Shown: positions 1 to 13,600 of the stretch, one piece after another | Layout: each line of letters starts with the position of its first letter | Numbering within the stretch: the first letter of the stretch is position 1 | Assembly: GCF_032854445.1 (NCBI RefSeq) | Contig: NC_088295.1 | Span: 32,210,510-32,274,509 of the forward strand | Direction of reading: 5' to 3' | Length of the DNA: 64,000 bases | DNA from: Liolophura sinensis | Lineage: Eukaryota > Mollusca > Polyplacophora > Chitonida > Chitonidae | Position numbers and translations under genes: made by a program | The notes under the pieces: model-generated | The model's input: only the letters and a program-made list of their open reading frames with translations | Told to the model about the DNA's origin: nothing | Database searches by the model: none

Positions 1-3000
1 CCATTTTAGAATGTTCAAGCGAAGGCATTGGGACAGCAGTATGTACCGGACTGCAGGCCTCGCTCAACACGACGTGAAATGTAGAGGGGAAGAAAAGAAA
101 AACGCAGTACGTAGCCTTGGCAACCGTAGTAACTAAAAGTTGTTAAGAAATCTGACCTTTATTGATTTGTGGTGGGAGGGATACATGCATTGTTGACAAA
201 TACATATTATTATCAATGCTGCAGATTTTTCCTCCCACTCTGAGTCTCATGTATAGTAGTCTCAAATGCATGTGTTACCTTACCTTTATTGTTGTCATAA
301 CAGTTAAGCTATACGAACTTAACTTATGAATGATTCATACATATACATGTCGGTACCCAATATGGAGGCTCAAGATGGGCTCTATATACATCTGGTATAT
401 AGCAGCAAGAGAAATTTGAGTTTTGTGCTACTGCTATTTTTTTATGAAATCCAAAACACGAAAAATTGGGTACTGTGTGTGATTGACTAAAATTATGGCG
501 CTGTTTACACAGTAACGTTTTAGGTGAACACCATGTCAGATGTACTTGATCTTTTGGAACCTCACCCAAAAACCCACGTGTTTCGATAGGGGGCGCTGTT
601 TCACATGCACACCACAGGCACGTTGATAGACATGTTAATGTTGTAGTGTTTAAGGCAGACATAAGTGGGATAACCAGCGTTTCGGGACGAGGGATACTCT
701 CTGGTACGTATATATATCTACTACACCATTAAATTTCGTGATATTTAAACTGTCATACAGGACTAGTTGGAATGAAAGTTATCAGTGATTTGCTCCTAAC
801 ACGTAGTTAAAACCTTTTGTAAATAAATAAATCGCTCTTCAGGTCAATTTAGCCAGGTTGCATGTATTGTTTTTATCTCATCTGCGCATAACATTGAAAT
901 TGATAAGGAACGAGGATCTTTACCGAGATTGAGTTACGTGTGTCTGTAGTTGAAATAATGCGACAGCTGTTATGTTGTTTTGTGACTGGCAACCGTGCTA
1001 CTAACGCGCCACTCGTGATCTTGAGATAAGGTTTCTTAAACTGTTCAACTATGTACCGGAATCAAAATGTAGAGTGTAAAGTTGACATTGATGAAAGTCA
1101 GCTAGCTGGATGACTCGCTCACCTTACCTGGATGTCCTTGAATTTTTCTGGTCAGCAATGTCAACATTATTGTTTGAAGTCTTAAAGAAAGGTGCAAATA
1201 GCAGAATTAAATCGGTTGTTTAAACTTATTGATGTATTAACATCAGCATAAACATTTAGACCAAAAGACAGTTGCACAGACTACATGTGTGTTGATATAT
1301 TTGTTAGTGGCTGACCTTAGATGTTAATTGCGACTGCAACATCATTTTAAAAACTCCTAAATAAAACCATAGCTGAGGTAAATTGACCAAAGGCTGAATT
1401 GATTTCTTTGGATATGTATGGCCATCTGTTAAGAATCAGTATGTCATTAATGCTTTTTACTCTCTAATGATTTTACTCTGTACATGTATGAGTGTTTAAA
1501 TTCATCTAGATGTTAGCTTTGCTTTTATTTATTCTAGTACCAGTAGTTCAGGGCTGTATTTAGCTCTCCTAATGGCAGGGGAAAACATGATCAACTGCTC
1601 AGAGAAGAAAATTTTCAGTGTGCCTGAATTTAAGGGAACAGTTATATGTTAGGTAGGCTCTTGTCATTCTAAAAAATGGACACCTTTTCAGCCTGGTAAT
1701 TTATTTATTTATTTATTTCTGCAAAGCTCAACGGGTAAAACCCAGTGAGAAACCTGAAATATCCTTGTGTACAAAACATGACATTATTACATATCTAAAA
1801 CAATAAAAGATAAGATATAACAATAAAACCACTAAAATCTAATTACTAACAAATCTAATCCACATGCAACCTCTAAATCCCAGCATTAAAAGATAGTCTA
1901 GAGGTAAAAGTATCAGCAATAGTAGATTTTAAAAAGATATTACAATACATGAGGCAAAAGGATTTACAAATATTAAGATGTGATTGAGATGGTAAAAAAC
2001 AACTGTTGTTGACAAAGGTTTCTTATGGGAGTATAAAAATTAATTCTGGACAAAACATCGAGGGTATTAAAACATATTTTTAAAATAGCTTGTAAAAATG
2101 TCATGTCTAAGAGCTTCTTCTTTATGTGTGGGACTTCCAAATGGAGAAAAATTCCATGTCTGGTGTTGACAGATCTGTTATGTTTTCTTAACTCAGAAAA
2201 TATTCATTTAGGGTAAATGACCCTCAGTTAAGTAGAAGCCAGTGGGATACCGTGAGCCTTTATTACCTTGTACAATAGCCGGAAGGATTGTTGAAATTGT
2301 GTATATTGTGAACATAATGTGACCTACTTTTTTGTAAGCTTATACTTCAAATGTCATATAAGCCCATACATGATCTTGACTCAGTTTTAGAAAAGGTGTG
2401 ACCGATTTGACACTTAGGATATGACAGTTTCATATTTGGATCAATGCAATAATTTTTATTTTCTCTACGTACATTTTTCAAGTTATGGCAAGACCTACTA
2501 TTCATTACACTTAGCATGTTCTTTATGAATCAATCTGATGTAGTTTTACTTTTATAATTCTTATTTGTTTGATTGCATGTTTTGTACAAACAAGTAGTAG
2601 TTTATATATTAACTCTTTTGGATTTTATTATCTATTTTGGTGCAAAGTGGCATTTGGTCTGTCACTGGACAAATCACAAATTGAAGTTTGGTTTAAATAA
2701 GTATTATCTGTATCTGCTTGATGTGGGTTTTGTATAATTTGGAAAACTATCTGAATTGCTAGCTGTTGCTTCTGTGTATGTTGTACATGCAAGTTTGATG
2801 AATGACTATGGCTTGGTTTCACAAGTGGTCCTGGAATAACATGGGCAATTACATGACTTATTAAACATGCCTCCAGCACCAGTCACTATAGCAGTTGTGT
2901 GCACACAAAAACAGTCAGTCAGTGTGTTACGGCTGTTTTGTGAAATTGGCTTTAGCAGGGATTATCGGCTTCAGTAGGGATTGTGCAGCAGAGAAGATAG

Positions 3001-4537
3001 ACAGATGTCTGAATTCCAGTCCTGATTGAAGGTGGATAGCATATGTACAGTTCACTTACAGCTGGTGCATGTCACACCTGAAGATTTGTCACTGTGTGGG
3101 AAAAGCAACTGTTAGCGTAATAAACCGTCAACACAATACAAAATGTCACATTTATGTATATCAGTAACTTGTATATAGTGTATCCATTCCACTGAATCTG
3201 TGTTCAGGTATTTTAATAGTATACTTGCAGGCCTACAAGCATGAATATTTAACATGTACAAAGCACAACACTGGGTATATTTGATTGTGTTATGAAGGTG
3301 GTGATTTAAAATAATTATTTATGGGGATTATAGTTAGAAGTTTTACACATTATCAATGTTGTTAGATGATCAAAACAAAGCATAGTATTAAAAAATAATC
3401 AGATAAAGAGAATAATGATCAGTAGATGTATAAATGTACAAGTGAAGATATATATTAAGGTAATGCTTTCAACATGTTCAAAAACAAACATACGAAATGA
3501 TATTCTTTGCTAATACTGGAATAATATATTAAAGCTGCAGAGCTTAAAGTAGGGAAAATATTAAAGTTCACACATGGCAGTATAAGCAAACATTGATCAG
3601 GTGAGCTTTGCCTTCAGACTTATTTATAGATGTATACTTAGGTTAAATACCAGTATGCTTTTCTTCAATGATTTAGGTTAAATGTCTTGTATTCTATAGC
3701 CTGCATTTGGTGAGTCAGTGACCAGTGGTCACTCTGTTCAGTTCACAAGTGTGACTGTAGCTTTTCAAAATTGTTTCTCTTTTCAATACAGTGTTAAATA
3801 TAGGAATGGAGGTCTTTGACCTGACTGACCTACTACCCTCTGACTGAGTGACCTTTGTACCATATCTGTGTAAATATACCCATGTGGCTGTATCAGACCT
3901 GCTGGCTTGGTCTGAACTGTCAGTTCCTGATTTGAGCCCCCCATGGGCAAACCAGTCATTTAACACATGAGATTTGTCTCAAACAACAGATGAGGAGAGA
4001 AAGATCATTAAGGTAGTACCTAAACGTGTTTAACTAATGGGACTAACATGTACATTGACATATTCGTTTATCAGGTGATTCAGTTACATGTATTACTGTA
4101 TTAGCAATGTAAGAAGGTCATATGAAGTGATGTACCTCAACTGAACAGGCTGTGTGACACCATAAAGTCATTAGCATCTTTACATCATTTATATGTACAT
4201 GGAAAAAAATATCATGATGAAACGTATTTTAGCTTCTCATGTGGTATATGTACAATGTACTGCATTTACCTGGAACAGCTTTGCAGTTTTGAAAGCATAT
4301 GGATAACCCGGATGGATAAACATGTATAGTAGACACACAATAAGTAATTTAAGACTTTTGATTTAGTCTTGTGATATGAATGTAACTTGAAAACACTGGT
4401 GTCTTATCTGTCTGATTCCTAACTGAAAGAAAAAAACATTTCATTTCTCCTCAGACATGTATTTTTTTGGTCATATAAGATAAAGATGTATATGCGCACT
4501 TGCACTTTCATGAACATTCACTATCGCTGATTTTCAG
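1..4537. other. Upstream flank of the carrier gene; no gene recognised
   Basis: No coding exon was recognised here. The splice acceptor at 4536-4537 implies at least one upstream non-coding first exon of the carrier gene. It probably lies in this stretch, but I could not choose one. The region near 640-710 is GC-richer and is followed by a GT-rich donor-like site, which makes it a weak candidate. A TTTA microsatellite lies near 1,699-1,718. The rest is AT-rich single-copy-looking sequence. Confidence 0.4.
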
Positions 4538-4617
4538 AGCACGCATCATTCTGCAAGGAGGCGAAGAAGTTTTTGTTGCCGAAATCATCTCTGACATTAC
4601 ATGGAGTCAAACTTTGT
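4538..4617 (+). CDS. SLC25A22: Carrier exon 1: 5'UTR plus first 17 coding nt
   Basis: The acceptor ttttcag ends at 4537 and the donor gtaagt starts at 4618. ATG is at 4601, coding MESNF plus two bases of Val6. The phase joins exactly to exon 2. The part from 4538 to 4600 is untranslated. The short first coding piece is inferred from the splice sites and phase; no transcript was available. Confidence 0.75.
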
Positions 4618-7600
4618 GTAAGTTGTTGGCTTTCTATTGTGTTTGTTCTGACTTATGATACAGATGAGATAACCATTGACTTTTTTTCTTTTTTTTTGTT
4701 TTTGTTTATTTCTCAAGATATTTTTTATGTGTACATTTTACCTGTAATTTACAGGTAAGTTACATTGCCAAATTTCAAACTTGTTTTTATGTACATTACA
4801 CATAAAACTTTGTAAATGGTTTTACTCACATGTAACATTTTAGCATCACAGTTCTAAACTCTTGTACTTAATGTAGAATTTATCCATATTGCCTGGGAGC
4901 TTGTCCATGTATGTTATGACAACCACGTCCCATTAAGTACAGTCACATGTTGTCTAGCTGGGCATCCCAGTAAACAAATGTGATTTTCCAAAGCCTTCTT
5001 TAAATTTCTTTCAACACCAATAAAAATTCACTAAATTTTATTTATATACTTTTTTTTTTTGCTTTATTTATTTCATTGGTGATTAAGACTGTAGTCAAGA
5101 AATTTCCACTCATTTTGGTGGTCGTATTCATAAGTGGCAGCAACTCCAGGTTTGCCTGGAGTGAACCACCACTCTATACAAGGTACCTGACAAACCTTCT
5201 GACTGAAACCTGCAACAGAACCAGCAATTCAAACTTGCAGGGCTTATTTCAGGAAATGATTATCCTTGCGAAGAACAAATAATTTAATGCCAGTTATTTC
5301 AGAAGATGGGTGGAAATGGATCTAAACGGCCACAGCTTCATAAATTGACTTTTAATCTGGAATTTGTTCAAGGCCATTTGATATGCCATATTAGAGAAGC
5401 CCAAAACATGATGTTGTGTCACTTGCCCTCAACATTTATATTTTAAAACATGTAAGACAGGGTTCAAAAGACATCAGTGGAAACAGCTGTTTCGAGTTTT
5501 AGAAATATCTCGCATCTGATTGGATAAAATTGATAACATGGCGGTGCCTTCCATTTTCTCAGTGTTTGTGATTTTGATTACTTTAAGTGCGATATATCTT
5601 CTATACAACATAACAAAAATGAGAAGTTGTGCTTTTTAATTTTCATGGGGAATACTTTGTCTTTGCATACATACATCTGGCCTAGTGTTGCCTTTTTTTT
5701 TCAAGCTTTAACTGACCGAGCCAGCCAGGACAATCAGGTGGTATTGTGGGATTTCTGATACAAAATCTTGAATAAGTAATATTTGATCTTAGTTACATAA
5801 CGTGTGTATTTCTTTTTGGATTGAAGGCCAATCCCTAAAATCATAAATGGGAGTATTGCTGGAATAGTTGGAGTGACCTGTGTGTTTCCCATTGATCTTG
5901 TGAAAACCAGACTACAGAATCAACAGCCTGGACCCAATGGACAGCTGGTGTACAGAAGCTTGTAAGATTGTGCTCTGTTTCATGCATGTATACACACGTT
6001 TTGATTTGTGAATAATCTTGATGATGTATGTAAGTATTCAAAAATATAATTTTTAGTCCAGAAAATCCACATACATTGCATGTACAGTTGTGTATCTGAA
6101 CATAATTTGTCAACAGTTTCACATGGTTGCAAGATGTTTATTCAAGCATGTTATTGTGAGGGCATTATTCTGTTTTGACTGACAAAATGATATACCAACC
6201 AACTACCAATGTCTTAAAGTACAAAGTACAGTGATGCATGAATCGCAGTGAAAGTTTCTCTTTCGTATGCGAGAAAGCTGGGTAGCAGAAAAATCATGAA
6301 CCTTAACACTTATTTCAAATTTTGATGTCATACAGCTCATGAGGATCAAAGCAAATTTTCTGTCTGTATTTCAAATAAGTGTTGTTTTCAATTATTGTTT
6401 TTTCTGGCTACATTGGCGACCTGTTGAACATAAGTTTTTTGCTTGTATCTAAAATTTGTACATGAATATGTTTATTTTTTTGTAGGTGGGATTGTGGGGT
6501 GAAAACTTTCAGAAATGAAGGGTTCTTTGGAATGTACAGAGGTATGGATTAGTACAGAGTAATATATTTTGCCCAGCGTTGAGTAAAATATATTTATTTC
6601 ATGTGGATATGTGTTACTTAGGCATATGTACATGTAACAGAAACAAATACATTAGTACATTGTTATAATATCAATACAATCTTGTTAGTTTGTTGAGGTG
6701 AGGGTTTTATATCCCTGCATACATGTAAGTTCACATTTACAAGTAACATTGAGTTGTGTTCGTGTTACTGACATTGCATAAATAGTACTAAGTGTGTCCT
6801 GGTCATGGGTTTGTCTCATTTTTCATTCCCTGTTTTTATATGATTGTATTGTTTTATATACAATATTACAATACAATATTTTACTGTCCATTGCATGTAT
6901 GTTTTTTGATAATCCACCATTCACTATTGTGTGCTTTTCCCCTCCATGTACATCTCTATGTTCACCTGTCTTTTATATATGTCTCTTGTGTCCCTCGATC
7001 TGTGCTTTGTTTCTTCTGTATTTAGTCCCATAACCAATAACTCTAGTTGAGTATGGCTTGAATGCTCGAATGAACCCAGCCAAGGAAGCACAGTCTCCTA
7101 TTTCTTTATAAGGCACAAACCTCTGTTATGTCTGTTGAGTACTTACATATGTAGAAAGTGGAGTTCAAATACTGTCAACCAAATACGGTTAAAGCTTTGT
7201 TGATCAGCAATTTTTGGCCAGAAGACATAGACATGGCTGGATACATGTAGTCTACTGTTCTCAACAAATACATGTATATCGGTAAGTTACAAATATATGT
7301 GTATCAGTAACTTACAAATACATGTATATCAGTAACTTATAAATACATGTGTATCAGTAACTTTAAATTACATGTCAGTAACTTACAAATACATGACTAT
7401 TGGTAACTTACAAATACATGTATATCAGTACAGACTAACAAATTCTTGAAGTGTTTTTGCATCCATGCAAGACCGGAGGAGAAGCCAAGTATGAAGTCTT
7501 TTGATTCTCACCAGTTTACATTTATATTCTCAGAATAGGGAAGCTTGTGGAAGTGCACATCATGTGTAGTAATGATATGTTCGTGTTGTCATGAAGCAGG

Positions 7601-10600
7601 ATGCTCATTGGCTGGTGATTAAAATCTGTGTGGAAAGTACAGAACTATGTACTATGAACTATGTGTACTAGTCTGACAGCTAGAGCTGTACAGTCAAACA
7701 GGAACCCACTCCTGGCTAGATACCCCCACTCCTATCTAAACACCCCCACTCCTTTCTATACACCCCCTTCCCTTTTCCTTCCCATTTCCTCCCTTTTTTG
7801 CTGCATCACACTCAAGACGTACATGTAACATTCTTGGGCATCACATACCAGGGTCAACAACAGAGCCAAAGTTGGAGCATGATATAAATAGGACTGTGTT
7901 TGGTCAGTTTGTTTAGTTTGTCCTTTCTTGAGGTCACTGCTTGCTCATACTGAGCCAGGTGTACCTGGCTTGTTCATACTGACCAGGTGTTCCTGGCTTC
8001 ATCACCTGTATCTTCTAATGCTCCTCTTGTATGCATAACCTGGTTAACTGATAAAAAAACAGCAGACATTTCAGCAGGCCCAAATCTGGGTGCAGTCAGC
8101 AGATTCCCCTTCTTTTTTATTCCAAAGGGTACTTTAGAAGACTGAAGTTTGGGTCATTTTTTGTGTGAAAAGGGCACCTTTTTGGCAGTATTTGATAGGG
8201 CAGCGTTTGGACATCGGCCTCTGAATTAAGCTATATCAGGTCTTATTCAAATGCAATATCCATCTGATATACAGCAGCATACATGTGTGTCCTTGCATGT
8301 GTATTTATGTACACTGTTCTACCCGTATTAGATATTTAACCATGGTGCTTATAAGGGGAAGTAATAAAATATTTGGCTACTGGCCACACCTGTGTGACTG
8401 AGTCTGTAGACAGTCTACACTTATATGTATACGGTGACCTATATGTATTATGTCTAATGTAAGTCTGCAACCGTCAAGCCTCTGCCTGATGTTCTTGACC
8501 TTAATCAAGCATCGTGAAGAAATTAGAACACCTCTAGGGCTGCACTAACACATGTAAACAAATAGTACATGATTGTCTGGTGATTTATGAGTTATCAGAG
8601 CAGAAATGGGCATTGGGTGGCATTAGCTGCAAGCTAGGAAGAGTACATGTAATGGAATTTATTGCAATTTAGAATGTGCAAGTTTTATGGACAAAATTTT
8701 GAGTTTATGTACCATAATTTGGGTTACGCTATCATAATTCTTCAAGTACGTATGTTCCACATGTAGCTGTATTGATGTGGTTTTTTTTTCTGTTTTTTTT
8801 TTTTTTTTTAACTCCAAGTGTAATGAAATGAAATATTATGAAATATTATCACCTTAAAAATGTGATAGTGGTGCAGACATCGTGTATTAAACTAAATCCT
8901 TTTCATATGGCATGCTGTGACATGATTCTTTGGGGATATTGTGTCAAGAAATATGAAGTTATGTTAGAACATTCCTGTTTGACTCTTTTTCACTGATGGT
9001 TCCACCATCACATGTTGAGCCCCAAATAGATACGTGTACAGACATACCTGCAGGTACTCGCCTGTATACAGAGCTCTGCAGGGGCCTTCATGGCCTAGTT
9101 CTACCCCACATTTAGTGTATCTTTGTGCAGATCTAATTGGCTCTGGGCAATAATCTATTACGCAAATTACAGTCAGGTACAAGAATGTATTCCACAATTA
9201 GACACAGTATGTGCACACAGCAGTGTTATGATATAACCTCAACATATGCTGTAATATGATATGCAAGTATGTGTTTTAACACAGTCAGTATCCTGTGGGA
9301 AAATGATCTTTTTAACCAAGATATGTCATATTTCTCATTATTTGCATGATGGACGTGTTGTTAAAATCAAGTGATAGGGATGAACCTCTGTAAGAAAACA
9401 TCCATCTAATTTCTTGAATGTATACAGACATTGTTTAAAGCTGTCTTACAGTATGTGTTAAGCACTGTTTTGAATGCAATCACCATTAATGTGAAAGAAT
9501 ATGTGTACATGAATTTAGATCTTGTGCATACTATCTTTTCTCTTATTAAACGTTATTACCTTTCTAACTTGAAAATAGATGTTGTTCTGAACGCTATATA
9601 CCTGTATACTTGTCTGCAATATTTTTTAAACCAACTTCAAAGTTTGTATTCTTCAACTTTTTACCCTCTATACTCTCGTGTAACACCAAAGGTGTATAAA
9701 TCAGAAGGTGCTGTAGTTCACCTAAAGTTCAACATTTTTCAGGTGACACATTTTGCTTCATCCTGACGTATTTGTATACCACATAGGCCAGAATTGATTC
9801 TTGTGCTGCTGAAAGTGCTTTTGACACACTAAACTTTTGGTGAATTACAGTATGCGAAATCCAGTTTAGACATATTCTACATTTTAATATACATGTATTT
9901 GATTGTTTGTGGACAGTGTCCCAGCAGAGTCTTGAATGAAAACTCAGAAATTGAATGAAAACTCAGGCACTGTATTGTGGCAAAGATAAACAAATGATGA
10001 GATTTTCCTTCTTGTCATCAGCCACGAAAAATTGAAAATTGAAAACAAAGCTAAAATGTATGTGTTAAGTACTGAGTGGAACAAAGTCATGCTAAATTTA
10101 TTTGATCATTAAGTTCCTTGTCAAGCGATCCATAAAGTGACCTTGTAACAGGTTTGGAAATTGTACATGTATAGTGTCTATCCTTTTTCTTTTAATTTTT
10201 GGGACATCTGGTCTGCTCATTTTAGTCAGTGTATATGTAATTGTAGCAGGAATATTGACTTTCTTTTTTCTAACATGGTTAGACCATCTAGTGAACAACA
10301 CATTCATGTGTTTACTTTTCCGAAAGGCGGGTAAAGAATTGTAATGTTCTACTTTCAACACAGCTAATATCTGTCCCAAAATTTAGAAGAGTTAGGGTAC
10401 TTCTGGTAAATGGCTTACAACTACCAGATTGTATTTGGACTGTAAGTGTGGGTAAAAAGGTTGAAGATACAAAACAGTAGTAGTTTAGAAATGCCTTCTT
10501 GTTTTATGGCTGTTAAAATGTACAGTTAGGGTAATTGTACTAACTTTATTTAAATGGGTTGGTGACGGCCGTAACTACAACTTATCTGGGGTGTGCTTTT

Positions 10601-13600
10601 TATCTTTACAAGTTAATAGATTTGGTTTGAAATGGACAAGATTGATCATACATTTTAGACACTTTTTTTGTTTTGGAGATATTTTGAAGAATTTTATGAA
10701 GGTAGTGTATTTGAAGAATCTTGATGGCATGTGAGGCTGGGTAATGTACTATGAACTTATGAACATTTCCTGCAGATTTTCTTTCTGGTATATGCTGTGA
10801 CTAAAGCAAAATACAGACATGTCTTCCAAACTGCCTGACTGGCTTTAATTTCCATCTCGGATATAAGATGCCTCACCTCTCTCAGTGCGATTTCTCCCAC
10901 AATCCATTTGAATAGCGAAAACCTTTGCTCTGGCTGATAATATGAACTAAGGCTGACATGCTTTTCTTTGTAGTGTTAATAATGCATTTCACACATTTCT
11001 CTTGTTTCTGCTGTGAATCACTTTGCGCATCTTCCAGTAATCAGTTTGGAAGGACATCCCATCATTCAACTCTTCTGCAATGTACATGTATATCTGATTA
11101 TCTGAAGTGTCTGAAAAATAAGTGTCTAATCTGTGTGATAATGAAAAACATTTTAATAAACATAATGACTTAACCATTGTTTGTGGGAGATAAGTCGCTA
11201 TATTGTGGATGATGTACCATTGTGCCATTTTCCAGAACGGGGCTGCTCTGCGCAGCTACCCAGGGGAACAAAGGCGTGCTAACAGCGTACCACCTTAGCT
11301 CTACACTTACTAAGCTCCCCTCACTGTGACGAACCTGGTCAGGTGCTGGTACCTACTGTCTCCTACTCAAAGATTCTAAGCTCACCTCATCTATATTTAC
11401 ATGTACCTTTCCTCATATGGAATTTTTTTTGCTCTATTCACAGTGTCCTTGTTTAAATGCCACATTGTTATGTACAGATTAAAGTAACCAACAGTGACAA
11501 GTTAGATTCAAATGATTTTCTGTATGCATCAGATCTGTCTGTTTGTATTATTAAAATAAATGGTCTGTCAGGCTTACCATTTTTATATTCTGAACTCCTA
11601 AAAGTACATTTTTATGAAAGTGTATTTAATAATTTTATAAGTTTCTACTCTCTTCTTTTTTTTGTGATTTATACAACAATTTTGTTAATATTTCTCTCCC
11701 CCTATTCCATATTCTTCAGATCTGTTGAAACTCCAAGGTCTTCAGTTTTTCCTTGTCCCTAACTGTAAACTTTGCCTATGTGTTTCAGGGTCTGGGGTGA
11801 ACCTACTTCTCATTACTCCGGAAAAGGCAATCAAACTCGTTGGCAATGACTTCTTCAGGCATTACCTGCGCACTGACAAGTGAGTATATCGTTCATAACA
11901 TCGCAAAAAGTGTACTGAAAAGCAATTCTAACTCCTATGATGGCTAGTTCAAAGAAAAATGACGGCTTAATGTTTTAATATATCTGCTACTGTTAAGATC
12001 AACATTTTTGGGTTGATCATAGTTAATTAGTTCAAATGCACTTCAATTTTAACTTTGAGGAGTTGCTTTCACTCGTCTTTTTGTAGATACCATGACTAAA
12101 AATGGGTCAGAGGAGCCTTTCCCCTGATGACCCCTTTTAATCTTTACTTGACTAAATTGTGTTTCAGTTCAATACATAGATTTACATTAAAGTGATATTT
12201 AATATAAAAACAGTGAACTTATAAAGTGGGGTCATAATACCAAGTACTGCACATGTACATATAAGTGCACGCTAAAAGGTAGACACTTTGTGTTGGCAGG
12301 AACACCCTGCCTTTCCACCGAGAGTTACTGGCAGGAGCAGGGGCGGGGCTGTGTCAGATCACTGTCACCACCCCTATGGAGCTACTCAAGATACAGCTTC
12401 AGGATGCCGGGCGGACAGGTATTCCTCGCCTAACACAAGTCCAAATGGCCACTATTGCTTCAGGGGCTGTCCGTATGTATTTGCTTTGCACTGCTTCGCT
12501 TTTCTTGCTTTCATGTTGGTGTTGATGTCTTTGTATGTTTTTTAAAACTGTATTTGTCACAGTATAGACAAGGACCTCGTCATACATGCGAATTTATTCT
12601 CGTAACCATTCTGTAAGAATCTGTGATACCACAGTTGGATAGATGTGTTTTGAAAAAATTCAGTGTTGTCCTTTGTGATATTATTGGTTTAATTACTGTA
12701 ATAGTATTTACGTTTACATTGTGCTAGGTATACATGTACAAGTGACATAATTTTTTGTATAGCATGTCTGATTTTCAGAAGAAACGGTTCGTGTACTGTC
12801 TGTGTGTGTAAGGCAATGTATCATAAGATCTAATTGCTATTATGTGCTTCAAGACTTAACTCTGCATGCTTTCTCAGTTTGTTCCATTTAGCTACATATT
12901 TGCCCCATTACCACTCTCCTGCCTTTTTTTTTATAATGTATATGAACACATAGCTGTTAAAGCTAGAAGAGAGTACATGGACATATCTGGGACTAAGATA
13001 TTTGTGCCTTTAACTGCTGAGACCATGTAAAGGAATGAATGATTATGGCTTAACATGACATTGGCAATAAATATTTCAGCCATATCATAGTGAGCAATGT
13101 GTACTTATATGTACAATGCATGCATTATTGTTGTGGTGACCTTTAAAATAGCGGGGAGCATTGTACCAGTGACCGTTTGCCCATTGAATTGAACATTTGA
13201 CCTGTTCTGCACCTCTCCAGGCCCCAGTGGCCATCCCTGCTATGTTGGTACCTGGAGCTTTATTGAATGGGTTTTGCATGAATTGGCTATGCTGCTTTAC
13301 TGCTTATGCTTCATTTAATTTGGGCAGCCCACTGATTACTAATTACATCACTTTACATACATGTCTAAAACTTTGAACTGGAAGGGATCCTCTTTTGTAA
13401 CTTGAACAGAGCTTGAAGCTAACTACAAAATGTTCTGCCAGTAAGACTAGGTGCTTTGAAATCTACATCGAACTGGTCCTTCTGCATACTGGCTAGTCCT
13501 ACTGTAAAAAAAATGAAAACATGATCTAACTTCTACAATTTATTTTCATCTAAGTGAATAGCATCTAGTAGAGACCATAGTTTTAGATGATTGTTTGTTT

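Noticed and set aside
9431-9766. 111-codon open frame in carrier intron 3
   Set aside because: AT-rich chance frame with no recognisable motif, inside a well-defined intron.
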